This document shows, one piece after another, positions 1 through 8,418 of a stretch of 64,000 nucleotides of DNA (the stretch's first letter is position 1; every line of letters begins with the position of its first letter). This stretch comes from CAZGRP01 sp964527995 (GTDB lineage Bacteria > Zhuqueibacterota > Zhuqueibacteria > Oceanimicrobiales > CAZGRP01). The DNA is taken from the NCBI GenBank assembly GCA_964527995.1, contig CAZGRP010000001.1, positions 152,086 to 216,085 of the forward strand. Direction: 5' to 3'. The notes below the pieces were generated by a model, which saw only the letters and a program-made list of their open reading frames with translations, was not told the DNA's origin and ran no database searches. Made by a program: the position numbers and the translations under genes.

Positions 1-805
1 CGAGCCGCATGTTGAGATAGCGCCTGCCGTTCGTGAAAGAGGGGATGGCCACCGACAGGCGTATCACCGCGCCGCCCGGCTGCAGATCGACTTTGGCTTT
101 TCGCTGCCCCGAGCCGATGGACAATCCCCACGCCAGCAACACGTCCAAGTCGTGCTCGGTAAGTCGGAGTGTGCCGGTCTCCCCGGGCTTCAACTTCTGG
201 GAGTTCTTCTCGCGGACCAGGCGAACGAGTCGCCGCTTTTCCGCTGAGGTGACACGGGCGCCCTGGAACTCAGCCGGCTTTTTCTCGGTTGCCAGGGTGA
301 CGAAGGCCGCAGCACTGCCGAGCAGAACGATGAGCAGAACGGCCAGCTTGGGCAGCAGCCACAGTCTCGCCCGCCAGCCACGTAACCAGGTCATCCCCAG
401 CCAGACACCAAACAGGCATCCGGCAACGGGCAACATCAGGTCGAAGGAGCCTGGCGTTTGCCAGAGCCGTCCGATTTCGAAACCGCGGACAAGAAAAGTC
501 AGAAGCGTGCCGAGGATGATCGCCAGGAGAGCCACCAGCACCTTCCGCAGCGGACGAACCGGTGGGCTCGACAAGGCCAGAGGCAGAAGAAAGCCCAGGG
601 GCACAAACCGCGCTGTGTGAACAAGGCCGCCCACGACCAGCGAGAACAGCCAGGCAAGGAAACGGCGCGAGTCCTGTAAGTCCCAAAGGGTTACATTTCG
701 GGATGGCGGTGCGTTGCCATGGCCGAGTGCCAGGGCAAGGAGAAGAATTAGATAGAGGACAAGCGCGGCTGGAGCAATCCAATCCCGAATTCGATATCGT
801 GTCAT
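1..805 (-). CDS. Partial multi-pass membrane protein, VanZ-like (3' end outside window)
   Basis: An open frame starts at the ATG at 805 (GGGGAG seven bases upstream) and runs off the left edge without a stop, so at least 268 residues are coded. The N-terminal ~170 residues carry about five hydrophobic segments, beginning with IAPAALVLYLILLLALALG. The second includes RFVPLGFLL, which resembles the VanZ-like membrane family. From about residue 175 the chain is hydrophilic (lysine- and arginine-rich), followed by what looks like an extracytoplasmic domain. It is the last gene of the minus-strand carbohydrate locus but is 108 bases from its neighbour and has its own candidate promoter. The VanZ assignment rests on fold-like pattern only; 'integral membrane protein' is the safe call. 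Confidence 0.6.
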   Translation of the reverse strand, partial: MTRYRIRDWIAPAALVLYLILLLALALGHGNAPPSRNVTLWDLQDSRRFLAWLFSLVVGGLVHTARFVPLGFLLPLALSSPPVRPLRKVLVALLAIILGTLLTFLVRGFEIGRLWQTPGSFDLMLPVAGCLFGVWLGMTWLRGWRARLWLLPKLAVLLIVLLGSAAAFVTLATEKKPAEFQGARVTSAEKRRLVRLVREKNSQKLKPGETGTLRLTEHDLDVLLAWGLSIGSGQRKAKVDLQPGGAVIRLSVAIPSFTNGRRYLNMRL

Positions 806-845
806 CGACTCTCCCCGGAGCTTCGAAGCAAAATCATCGAGAAGG

Positions 846-891
846 TTGGGCTTGTGCCCAAGAGTCTACCCGTTTTTCGCAGGAGCGACAA
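846..891 (-). promoter_or_regulatory. Candidate promoter with palindromic operator before the VanZ-like gene
   Basis: On the minus strand TTGTCG (891-886) and TAGACT (868-863) are separated by exactly 17 bases. The perfect palindrome TTGGGC-TTGT-GCCCAA lies at 846-861, just downstream of the -10 box where transcription would start. That placement suits a repressor site. No regulator gene is visible in the window. Confidence 0.35.
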
Positions 892-913
892 TCGGTCTCT
901 TTTTGAACAGCGC

Positions 914-2344
914 CTATGGCCCGGCATCGCTGTCATTCTTGACGTCGCTTCTGAGTTCCTGGGTCGATGTCCGGTGCCGCCGGGCGGAAATCCATGCACC
1001 GCCCGCCACCACCGCAAGTAAGAGAAGCAGGAACACACGGCTGCCGAGGAAGGGTCGGCCTTCTTGCCCAGCCATCTGGCTTGCGATGAGCCGGTTCACT
1101 TCGTCTTCCATCTGCCTCAAGGCCTCCAGCGGCGTCTGTTCCCGACGCGCGGCGCGATCCATCGCCAGGAACCACAGCAGGTTCATCTCGTAGGGCGAAA
1201 CGTATGGGCTTTCCTCCCACCACCACTCCCGGGCATAGGGTAACTGGTCCAGGAAGACCCGGTTGTCGATCCACGGCGTCACCTTGTTGTGGAGGAAGAC
1301 ATCCGACTCTGCCACGCGCCGCATGGCCGGGATGTTGTTGCCGTCCTCGCTGGTGATGCGCTGCGCCTCCTCGCTGACGAGAAACTTCATGAAATCCCAG
1401 GCATCCTTTTTCTTGTGGCTGCTGGCAGCCATGACGACGTAGTGGGCCGCCAGTCCGGTGACCCGTTTCTTGGCGTGCGGCATCGGAGCCACGTCGAAGG
1501 AGCCAGGGCGCATATTTCTCGACAGCCACGGCGCCGCCCATCGCCCGTTCACCACCATGGCTGCCTGACCGCTGGAAAACATCTCGTCAATATGATAACC
1601 CCGCCGCACCGCTGGATCGAAAGTGATCTGCTCGTCGCGGTAGAAGCTGATGAACTTGGCCAGGGCCTCGGCGGCTTCGGCGCTGCCTACGACGCAGCGG
1701 TCGAGACGGTCGTTGAAGTGGTCGCCGCCGTACTGGTAAATCATCACCATGCTGGCATTGACGAGATGACCTCCCCAGCGGATGACATTGCCGTTGTCGT
1801 CTCTACGGGTCAGCTTCTTGCCGGCGCGGATGACCTCGTCCCACGTCCACGTGCTGTCCGGATAGGAAAGTCCAGCGGCGTCGAAGAGATCGCGATTGTA
1901 GTAAAGGACCAGTGTCGAGAAGACCAGCGGCAGCCCGTACAGGCGTCTGCCATCGTAGCCGTCGCGCACCAGCACGTCGTAGTACTGGTCGAGATGAATC
2001 GAGGTGTCGGCCGCCACCCAGGGCGCAAGGTCCTCCAGCACCCCCTTTCTGCCAAAGCTCTTGATCATGCCGTTGTAGGCCTTGAAGACATCGGGAACGC
2101 TGTTACCGGCGGCCTGCACCAGCAGCTTCTGATCGTATTGCAGTTCCACGTGGATGAGGCGGACGCGCCGCGGTGGGTTGCGGCTGTTGTAAAGATTGAC
2201 AAGTTTTTGGTACGCTCGCAACTCGTCCACCGTTCCCCAGGTGGCGAACTTCAGGAAGTCGTCGCCCGACGTGCGATCGAGGTAGAGGCCGAGCGCGAAC
2301 ACCGCTGCCAGCCCGAAAAGGATCGTTGCATGGATCTTGGACAT
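914..2344 (-). CDS. Sugar ABC transporter substrate-binding protein with C-terminal membrane anchor
   Basis: This 476-residue protein has the features of family 1 extracellular solute-binding proteins: a mixed alpha/beta core with the NSVPDVFKAYNG segment near residue 85 and ASSHKKKDAWDFMKFLVSEE near 310, both typical of sugar-binding proteins. It should capture a sugar or oligosaccharide outside the inner membrane. The start at 2344 has AAGGGG upstream. The N-terminus is a hydrophobic signal-anchor without a lipobox. Unusually, a second hydrophobic stretch of about 18 residues (FLLLLLAVVAGGAWISA) followed by an Arg/Lys-rich tail lies at about 437-476, so the protein may be held at both ends. 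The two permease genes follow upstream in the same operon, 5 and ~1000 bases away. Substrate unknown. Confidence 0.85.
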   Translation of the reverse strand: MSKIHATILFGLAAVFALGLYLDRTSGDDFLKFATWGTVDELRAYQKLVNLYNSRNPPRRVRLIHVELQYDQKLLVQAAGNSVPDVFKAYNGMIKSFGRKGVLEDLAPWVAADTSIHLDQYYDVLVRDGYDGRRLYGLPLVFSTLVLYYNRDLFDAAGLSYPDSTWTWDEVIRAGKKLTRRDDNGNVIRWGGHLVNASMVMIYQYGGDHFNDRLDRCVVGSAEAAEALAKFISFYRDEQITFDPAVRRGYHIDEMFSSGQAAMVVNGRWAAPWLSRNMRPGSFDVAPMPHAKKRVTGLAAHYVVMAASSHKKKDAWDFMKFLVSEEAQRITSEDGNNIPAMRRVAESDVFLHNKVTPWIDNRVFLDQLPYAREWWWEESPYVSPYEMNLLWFLAMDRAARREQTPLEALRQMEDEVNRLIASQMAGQEGRPFLGSRVFLLLLLAVVAGGAWISARRHRTSTQELRSDVKNDSDAGP

Positions 2345-2349
2345 CAGCC

Positions 2350-3309
2350 CTACCCCTTCATGCCACTCAGCACGATTCCACGATTGATGTAGCGCTGGAA
2401 CAGGATATACACCACCACAGCCGGAACCAGGGTGATCCAGGAGCCCGCCATCAGCCGGCCCCAGTCGGTCTGGTAAAGCGAGTTGAACTTGGCCAGCCCG
2501 ACGGTCAGCGTCATCTTGGCATTATCGTTCAGCACGATGAAAGGCCAAAAGAAGTCGTTCCAGGTACCAACAAAGATGAAAGTGGCCAACGTCGCCAGGG
2601 CTGCCGCCGACAATGGCAGGATGATGCGCGAATAGATGCGGAAATGGCCGGCGCCATCGATTCGGGCGGCGTCTTCGAGATCGCGCGGAATGGTCAAGAA
2701 GAACTGGCGCAGCAGAAAGGTGCCGTAGGCCGAGAACATTCCCGGCAGGATGATGCCGCTGTAGGTATCGATCAGGCCGAACTCGCGCAGAAGCAGATAG
2801 AGCGGGATCGTCAGGAGCTGTCCGGGCACCATGAGTGTGCCAAGGTACGCCAGGAAGACGCGATCCCTGCCTGGGAACTCCAACCTCGCAAAGGCATAGG
2901 CCGCCAGTGAAGAGGTGATGAGCTGGGCGATGGTGATGAAACCGGTCACGAACAGGCTGTTCAGGAAAAAGCGACCGAAGGGCAGCACCTTGAACGTGTC
3001 GGTGTAGTTGGCCCAGTACGGTTTGAGCTTTTCGATGCGCCGCCGTGGAATCAGCCTTTCTTCGCCGGTCTTCACCAGTCGGATTCGGTAGTTCGCTCCG
3101 ACTTCCTCGAGGATGCGGATCGGCTTGCGCACGTTGTCCTCGACAATGTAGTCGAGCCGCTGGTACGGCAACCAGCGCTTGTCGAGGACGTAGGCCGGGT
3201 GTTTGAGGCTGGTCAGAAAGGTCCACGCCAGGGGCACGGCAAACACCAGGCCGAAAGCGACCAGCAGCAGGTAGAGAAGCGACTTTTCGGCGACACTGCG
3301 CGATCTCAT
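2350..3309 (-). CDS. Sugar ABC transporter permease, MalG type
   Basis: A 319-residue inner-membrane permease of the carbohydrate uptake family with about six hydrophobic helices. The cytoplasmic EAA loop that docks on the ATPase is clear: DAARIDGAGHFRIYSRIILP near residue 215. The start at 3309 has only a weak ribosome site. Between helix 1 and helix 2 there is a ~45-residue charged insertion (about residues 40-90, with YIVEDNVRKPIRI and EERLIPRRRIEKL) that is longer than the loop in typical MalG proteins and would face the periplasm, where it could contact the binding protein. It lies 5 bases before the binding-protein gene and 18 bases after the other permease. No ATPase gene is present, so a shared MsmX-like ATPase elsewhere is likely. 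Confidence 0.9.
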   Translation of the reverse strand: MRSRSVAEKSLLYLLLVAFGLVFAVPLAWTFLTSLKHPAYVLDKRWLPYQRLDYIVEDNVRKPIRILEEVGANYRIRLVKTGEERLIPRRRIEKLKPYWANYTDTFKVLPFGRFFLNSLFVTGFITIAQLITSSLAAYAFARLEFPGRDRVFLAYLGTLMVPGQLLTIPLYLLLREFGLIDTYSGIILPGMFSAYGTFLLRQFFLTIPRDLEDAARIDGAGHFRIYSRIILPLSAAALATLATFIFVGTWNDFFWPFIVLNDNAKMTLTVGLAKFNSLYQTDWGRLMAGSWITLVPAVVVYILFQRYINRGIVLSGMKG

Positions 3310-3327
3310 GAATCTCGCATCCAGCGT

Positions 3328-4221
3328 TTAAATCCCATACTCCACTCGCCGGCCCACATAGCGCCACTGGATCAGGGTCACCACCAGCATCAGGGCGAAC
3401 AGCACCCAGGATACCGCTGCCGCATAGCCCATGTTGAACTCCCGGTAGGCCTTCCAGTAGATCTCCCAAAGCAGCGTCCACGTTCCCTTGCCCGGTCCAC
3501 CCTCGGTGAGCACGTAGATGGGGCCGAACAGTTGGAAGCTGCCGATGATGCCGGTGACCACCAGAAAAAAGTTGGCAGGCGCCAGCAACGGAAATGTGAC
3601 ATGAAAAAACTGCGCCAGCCGGCCGGCTCCGTCCATGCGCGCGGCCTCGTAGTACTCTGCCGGGATTCCCTGCAGGGCGGCCAGGTAGATGAGCATGTTG
3701 TATCCGGCTGATTTCCATATGAGCAACATGACGATGCCGATTTTGGCGAGGAGCGGATCGCCGAGCCAGAACAGCGGCTTGATGCCGAAGAGCCCGAGAA
3801 GCTGGTTGATAAGACCCTGTCCGCGGCTGAGGAGATACTCCCACAAAAGTGCCACTGAAATCATCGAGGCAACCACCGGCAGGAAGTAAACCGTCCGGAA
3901 GAAGCTGATTCCGCGCAGCGGCTGGTTCACCAGCAGCGCCAGGACCAGGGCGAAGGCCAGCCCCACCGGCACGCCGAGCATGAGAAAGAGGGTGTTGCCG
4001 AGGTAGGGCCAAAAGCCGGAGTGGGCATCGAAAAAGATGCGGCTGTAGTTGGCAAGGTCGACGAAAACCGGATTGCTGAAAATGTTCCAGCGGAAGAAGC
4101 TGAGGACGAAAGAGAACAGGATCGGCCCTGCCAGGAAGACGATGAACCCTGCCAGGTTGGGCGCCAGAAAGGCGTAGCCGATGAGGGCGTGGCGTGTCCG
4201 GCGACTTCTAATGAGAGGCAT
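3328..4221 (-). CDS. Sugar ABC transporter permease, MalF/UgpA type
   Basis: A 297-residue permease with six predicted helices starting IGYAFLAPNLAGFIVFLAG. The EAA loop EAARMDGAGRLAQFFHVTFP lies near residue 195, which identifies the partner of the MalG-type permease downstream. The first 14 bases of the gene overlap the end of the HAD gene, so translation is probably coupled. Family knowledge says this type pairs with a MalG-like permease, a binding protein and a cytoplasmic ATPase. Substrate cannot be read from sequence, although the neighbouring sugar kinases and glycosidase-like genes suggest a sugar taken up and then phosphorylated. Confidence 0.9.
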   Translation of the reverse strand: MPLIRSRRTRHALIGYAFLAPNLAGFIVFLAGPILFSFVLSFFRWNIFSNPVFVDLANYSRIFFDAHSGFWPYLGNTLFLMLGVPVGLAFALVLALLVNQPLRGISFFRTVYFLPVVASMISVALLWEYLLSRGQGLINQLLGLFGIKPLFWLGDPLLAKIGIVMLLIWKSAGYNMLIYLAALQGIPAEYYEAARMDGAGRLAQFFHVTFPLLAPANFFLVVTGIIGSFQLFGPIYVLTEGGPGKGTWTLLWEIYWKAYREFNMGYAAAVSWVLFALMLVVTLIQWRYVGRRVEYGI

Positions 4222-4987
4222 CCCGGTCCCGTGCCTGCTGGGTGATGGATTTGACCCCGGTGATGATCTGGTCGAAACCGCGAGCTACGAAGGCGGGGTC
4301 CGCACTGGCGCCGGGAAAGGCCCCCTGCGGCTGGTTCGCGCGCCGCAGGCTGGCGAAGAAGGTCCGCTCCCAGTCAGCCGAGGGCGTGTGCCCCTTGGCC
4401 TCGGGGGGTGGATCGAACCAGATCGTCCATATGCCCGCCTGGCGTGCCGGGAGAATGTCGTTGTCAAGGCGGTCGCCAACCATGATGGCCTCCCGGGACC
4501 GGCAGCCGACCTGCGCCAGAGCGTAGCGATAGAATTCCGGATCAGGCTTGCGAAGCTGGATGACCTCGCTGATGAAGTGGCGGTCGAACAGCTCCCAGAC
4601 CTGGTGGCGCCGCAAGACGCGCTCGACCGCCGCCGGCTGGTTGGCAAGCAAGGCCAGGTGGTAGGCTTTGCGTAGTTCGTTGAGGACGGGTACAATGGCC
4701 GGCATCAGTGGATACACCTGCTCGATGTGCGCCAGGAGATAGCGGTGGTAGGCGCCCCGGACCTTGCGGTAGCCAGCCAGGCCAAGGTGGCGGATCGCCA
4801 GCGTCCGATGCACGTCGCCGTCCGTGGTTTCGGCCAGCAGGCTCTCTCGTTCCTGTAGTAAGTCCTCGAACCGAAGCGATGCCCCGGTTTCGCAGATGGC
4901 GTCGTGGATCCGTTTGTAGATGATGGCAAGCAAAGGGTCATCGTTGAGAATGACGTTGCCAACATCGAAGAAAATCCAGCGGATCAT
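4208..4987 (-). CDS. HAD-family hydrolase
   Basis: A haloacid dehalogenase-like phosphatase of 259 residues. Motif I is IFFDVGNVILND at the N-terminus, i.e. nucleophile Asp followed by V-G-N, the variant seen in YihX-like sugar phosphatases instead of DxDxT. The last motif is MVGDRLDNDILPARQAG near residue 180, which supplies the Mg-binding Asp pair. The ATG at 4987 is chosen because GGGAG lies eight bases before it; the longer frame to 5032 adds 15 unlike residues. The gene overlaps the MalF-type permease by 14 bases. In this operon it may dephosphorylate a sugar phosphate made by the PfkB kinases; that role is inferred from position. Confidence 0.8.
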   Translation of the reverse strand: MIRWIFFDVGNVILNDDPLLAIIYKRIHDAICETGASLRFEDLLQERESLLAETTDGDVHRTLAIRHLGLAGYRKVRGAYHRYLLAHIEQVYPLMPAIVPVLNELRKAYHLALLANQPAAVERVLRRHQVWELFDRHFISEVIQLRKPDPEFYRYALAQVGCRSREAIMVGDRLDNDILPARQAGIWTIWFDPPPEAKGHTPSADWERTFFASLRRANQPQGAFPGASADPAFVARGFDQIITGVKSITQQARDRDASH

Positions 4988-5118
4988 CTGAGGTCTCCCG
5001 GAAGCAAACCTTTTCGTGCTTGCCTCGAGCACAGGTCTCGCCGGTTGAACGCCGTCTGGGCCCCGCCAGGTCGTCGCGAGAGGTTTGCTTCTTCGAGTTT
5101 CGCCGGCCTCCGCACCCT

Positions 5119-6189
5119 CTACACCATCTTTCCCAGGTTGGCCAGGAAGGCGCGCGGGTCGATGTCGGGTTTTCGTGCGAAGGTGGCCAGGGCAGCGTAG
5201 TTGATGCGGTGCGATAGTCCTCCGAGCTCGCCGAACGTCATCAGCCCTTCGAAGCCGATGTCGCGCGCCACGGCAGCCGCCCGGTGGAGTCGTTCGACGT
5301 GGATGACGTCTTCGTCAAATGCCGCTGGCGAGTTGTAGGGCAGCATGCCGACGTCGTGACCTGTGGGAGGGCGATCGCCCTGCCGGTATCGAGCGACAAG
5401 ATTCCACTCCTGGCAACGAGATGCGTCCCCAGGAAACGCGTCGATGAACCAGGCCACCATCGTGTCGCCGGGTAGTTCGCCGGCAAAGGGGCGGGCGCTG
5501 ATGCGTTCGCGCGTCAGCGGCGCCGACGTGGAGCACAGGATCCAGGCGTCGGGGTTGTGGTGGCGCACCTCCTTGATCAGGGGCGGCAGAAGCCGCTCTA
5601 TGTCCTGGAAGGAGATCGGACCGCTGCGATCCCCGTACTGCTGGCATTCCGCGCACTGGCATACCCCCTCGTCGCTCGTCTGAAACTCGATTCCGCCGAC
5701 GTCAAAGTTCCGGCACAGCCAGTTCAGACCCTCCACCGTCCACTCGATGTTGGCCTCCTTGGAAGGACATGCGACGGAATTTTTCCGGCCGTTCGCACCG
5801 CGCAGCATGCGGTTTCCGTCCGCGTCGATGGCGGCCAGCTCCGGGTGCTCCTGGAGCCAGACTTCCAGCGAGTAGCGATGGTCGCCCTCCCAGTAGATAC
5901 CGCCGTAGGCGCAGACCCCGACGCCCGGCATCAGGCGCACGCCAGCGGCGCGAGCACGATCCATCACCCGCCAGGCAGCGCCCTGGCCGCCATGGCTGTC
6001 TCGCAGAAAGCCCCAGACAACCACGGCATCGATGTGTGCCGCCGAAGCGGTGTCGATGAGGCGGCGGTAGTCGTCCACAAAGGTGTCGCGGCCCCACGGG
6101 TAGGGTGCGCCTCCGAGGGTGCGCTCGATCGGGCGCTGACGCGGTGCCCAGCGCATGCGATAGTCCCAGGTCCACAGAAAAGTTTTCAT
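5119..6189 (-). CDS. Glycoside hydrolase-like TIM-barrel protein
   Basis: A 356-residue protein without signal peptide, probably cytoplasmic. Its pattern (AHIDAVVVWGF, then AGVRLMPGVGV, a ...NFDVGGIEFQTSDEGVCQCAECQ segment near residue 165, and NPDAWILCSTS) is that of a TIM-barrel glycosidase. The Cys cluster C-x-C-x2-C preceded by an acidic pair resembles that seen in DUF4838/GH20-related proteins. I chose the ATG at 6189, which overlaps the stop of the PfkB gene by the ATGA pattern; an upstream extension to 6324 lies inside that kinase gene and is not credible. Substrate and catalytic residues cannot be fixed from sequence alone. Confidence 0.6.
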   Translation of the reverse strand: MKTFLWTWDYRMRWAPRQRPIERTLGGAPYPWGRDTFVDDYRRLIDTASAAHIDAVVVWGFLRDSHGGQGAAWRVMDRARAAGVRLMPGVGVCAYGGIYWEGDHRYSLEVWLQEHPELAAIDADGNRMLRGANGRKNSVACPSKEANIEWTVEGLNWLCRNFDVGGIEFQTSDEGVCQCAECQQYGDRSGPISFQDIERLLPPLIKEVRHHNPDAWILCSTSAPLTRERISARPFAGELPGDTMVAWFIDAFPGDASRCQEWNLVARYRQGDRPPTGHDVGMLPYNSPAAFDEDVIHVERLHRAAAVARDIGFEGLMTFGELGGLSHRINYAALATFARKPDIDPRAFLANLGKMV

Positions 6190-7124
6190 ATCACCCCCTG
6201 CCAGAATTCCGGAGTTCCGTGTGTTTGCAAAAACTCGACGGCCTCGGGGAAGGTTGGGATTCCGGCCCTGCCACCGAGTTTGCGGCACTTCATCGCCGCC
6301 ACGGCCGAGGCGAATTCCAGGCATTGGCGCAGCGGCCAGTGGCGCAACATGGCCGTCACGAAAGCACCGTGAAAGACGTCGCCGGCCCCGGTGGTGTCGA
6401 CCACCTCTACCCGAAACGCCGGCACCTGCACGGTTTCATCCGCAGTGCGACAGAGGGAGCCGCGTTCGCCCAGGGTGATCACCACCGTCGCCGGGTGAAA
6501 CTCGAACAGGCGCTGCAACGCCTGCTGTGGCTCTTCGGCCCCGGTGAACTTGCGCGCGAAGCGTTCCGACGCCATCACCACGTCGCTGGCCCGGATGAGG
6601 TCGGCCACCCCCTGGTGGTCGTTGTCGGCGTCGAGCACCACCGTAGCCCCCGCCTGCCGGGCCCAGCGTGCCGCCTGCTTGCCTGCTTCGGGATGGAAGA
6701 TGTCCAGAAACAGCACCCGACTCTGCTCGATGTAGGCTCGTGGCAGCTCTTCGGGATCGAGTCGGGCGCGTTCCACATCCCAGTACCAGCAGATGCGGCG
6801 CTCGCCGGTCGCACTGTGCACGAGTACGAGGGAAATCGGCACCGCTGTTTCGGCGGATCGCAGCACGGCGCTGGTGTCGACCCCGACGCGCTCGAACTCC
6901 TGCATCAGGAAATCGCCGTACTCGTCGGTGCTCAGTTTGCCCACATAGGCCGCCCTGGCGCCGAGCCGGGCGCAAGCGGTCAGGGCCGTGCCGGTGAGGC
7001 CGCCGCCCTGTTTGGAAAAGGCCAACATCGGCATCTTCTCGTCGCGACCCGGGTAGTGGTCCAGGAGGCCCAGCAGGTCGACGGCGCAGTTGCCGAATCC
7101 GACGACGTCGAAACGCTTTGTCAA
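6186..7124 (-). CDS. PfkB-family (ribokinase-like) carbohydrate kinase
   Basis: A 312-residue ribokinase-fold kinase. The N-terminal sugar-binding signature is GGGLTGTALTACARLGA near residue 37 and the C-terminal ATP/catalytic signature DTTGAGDVFHGAF near 245 contains the general base Asp. It probably phosphorylates a sugar or nucleoside using ATP in the cytoplasm. The start is TTG at 7124 with CGGAG eight bases upstream. The stop overlaps the start of the glycosidase-like gene (ATGA) and the next kinase ends 16 bases upstream, so all three are translated from one message. Which substrate it uses is not evident; fructose, ribose-like sugars or nucleosides are possible for this family. Confidence 0.88.
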   Translation of the reverse strand: MTKRFDVVGFGNCAVDLLGLLDHYPGRDEKMPMLAFSKQGGGLTGTALTACARLGARAAYVGKLSTDEYGDFLMQEFERVGVDTSAVLRSAETAVPISLVLVHSATGERRICWYWDVERARLDPEELPRAYIEQSRVLFLDIFHPEAGKQAARWARQAGATVVLDADNDHQGVADLIRASDVVMASERFARKFTGAEEPQQALQRLFEFHPATVVITLGERGSLCRTADETVQVPAFRVEVVDTTGAGDVFHGAFVTAMLRHWPLRQCLEFASAVAAMKCRKLGGRAGIPTFPEAVEFLQTHGTPEFWQGVI

Positions 7125-7140
7125 AACCTGACTCCGAGAT

Positions 7141-8109
7141 TCACAGCTTCTCGATTTGCACGAGCGGCATCAGTTCCTCCAGATCCGCCGGGGTGCAGGT
7201 GCCGGCATCCCAGACCCGGGCATTGGCGGCGCCGGCCGCGACACCGTAACGGATCGCCTCCTCCGGCGAGCATTGGTGCACGAAGGCGAACACGAATCCG
7301 GCCACCATGGCATCGCCGGAGCCGACGGGGTTGACAGTGTCGACCGCAGGCGGCCGAGCTCGCCAGCGCTCTCCTTCGACGCTGACGAGCGCCGGCCCGT
7401 CTCCATCGGTGACCACCACCCACTTTACGCCGTAATCATGGAAGCGGTCGGCCAGGCTGAACACAGCCTCGTCTGTGTCGAGACTGCGACCAAAGGTGCG
7501 CTCGAGTTCATGGCGGTTGGGCTTCACCATGAAAGGTCCGGCTTCGACGCCACGTGCGAACGGCTCGTCATAGCTGTCCAGAACCGTGGCGGTGTTGAGC
7601 TGATGGGCCCGGCGAATCAACTCGGCGTAGAAGTTCTCGAAGCCGGCGCCTGGGGCACTTCCACTCATGCAGGCCCAATGGCTGCGGCCAGCCAGCCAGG
7701 CGAATTTTTCGGCCAGGCGTTTGGATTCGATGGGGTGCACCTGGTGGGGCGGCTCGAAGATCGCCGTGGCGACGCCGCCTGAGTCGTCGAGGATGGTGAA
7801 ACCCTCGCGCGTGGTGTCGCGGATGCGAACGAAGTCGGATGGGATGGCTTCGCGGCTGAGTGCCTCGAGGATCGCCTCGCCGGTCGTTCCGCCCAGAAAG
7901 CCGGTGGCGATGGCCTCCACTCCGAGGCTGCGGAGAACTCGGGCGACGTTGACTCCTTTGCCGCCGGCGATGGCCTTCATCGACCGGGCCCGCATGATGG
8001 TGCCGGGCTTCATGCGGTCGACATGAAGGGTCTTGTCGAGCATCGGGTTGAGAGTCACCGTGACGACCGACGGCTTGAGGCTCTTTTGAACCGTAGCAGT
8101 CAACGTCAT
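7141..8109 (-). CDS. PfkB-family sugar-phosphate kinase (1-phosphofructokinase / tagatose-6-phosphate kinase type)
   Basis: A 322-residue kinase of the LacC/FruK branch of the PfkB family: VVTVTLNPMLDKTLHVD at the N-terminus, AGGKGVNVARVLRSLG near residue 48 and the catalytic NPVGSGDAMVAGFVF near 265. This branch phosphorylates a ketose phosphate to the bisphosphate, so it may act after the neighbouring kinase or a transport-coupled step. The ATG at 8109 is preferred to the frame start at 8169, as family members begin just before VTVTLNP. In the PfkB signature the usual TxGAGD is NPVGSGD, which is normal for this branch. It sits 37 bases after the small lipoprotein gene. Confidence 0.85.
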   Translation of the reverse strand: MTLTATVQKSLKPSVVTVTLNPMLDKTLHVDRMKPGTIMRARSMKAIAGGKGVNVARVLRSLGVEAIATGFLGGTTGEAILEALSREAIPSDFVRIRDTTREGFTILDDSGGVATAIFEPPHQVHPIESKRLAEKFAWLAGRSHWACMSGSAPGAGFENFYAELIRRAHQLNTATVLDSYDEPFARGVEAGPFMVKPNRHELERTFGRSLDTDEAVFSLADRFHDYGVKWVVVTDGDGPALVSVEGERWRARPPAVDTVNPVGSGDAMVAGFVFAFVHQCSPEEAIRYGVAAGAANARVWDAGTCTPADLEELMPLVQIEKL

Positions 8110-8146
8110 CGTACTTGCAGTTTCCCTCCCTCGCGTCCGGATGGTG

Positions 8147-8410
8147 TCAGCGTTGCGGTGGACGTGCACTGGTGGTATCGGCGGTGGTGTCGCGATGGGC
8201 CTCCAGCTCCAACTGGTGAATGCTCTTGAAACCGGCCGGCATCTCCGGCGTGGTATCGGCCGCCACCGCTTTCTTTGTCGCCGCTGGTTTTGCCTGGCCT
8301 GCCGTCTGTTTGTCTTGCCGGCCGCGACAGCCGGCGAGCAGCAGAGTCGCCGCGAATGCCAGTGCCATCGTGCGTCTCATTCCTTTCTTCCACCTCTTTT
8401 TGTTCAGCAT
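8147..8410 (-). CDS. Small lipoprotein, 87 residues
   Basis: A short gene missed if only long frames are called. From ATG 8410 (AGGA nine bases upstream) the product has a basic N-terminus, a hydrophobic stretch and the lipobox LLLAGC (Cys at residue 28), so it should be lipid-anchored. An alternative ATG at 8380 gives 77 residues with the same lipobox. The mature part is Ala/Thr/Lys-rich, low in complexity, and matches no family I recognise. It starts 9 bases after the stop of the GH18-like gene, so it is part of the same message and may partner that secreted protein. Confidence 0.6.
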   Translation of the reverse strand: MLNKKRWKKGMRRTMALAFAATLLLAGCRGRQDKQTAGQAKPAATKKAVAADTTPEMPAGFKSIHQLELEAHRDTTADTTSARPPQR

Positions 8411-8418
8411 GCGGCGTC

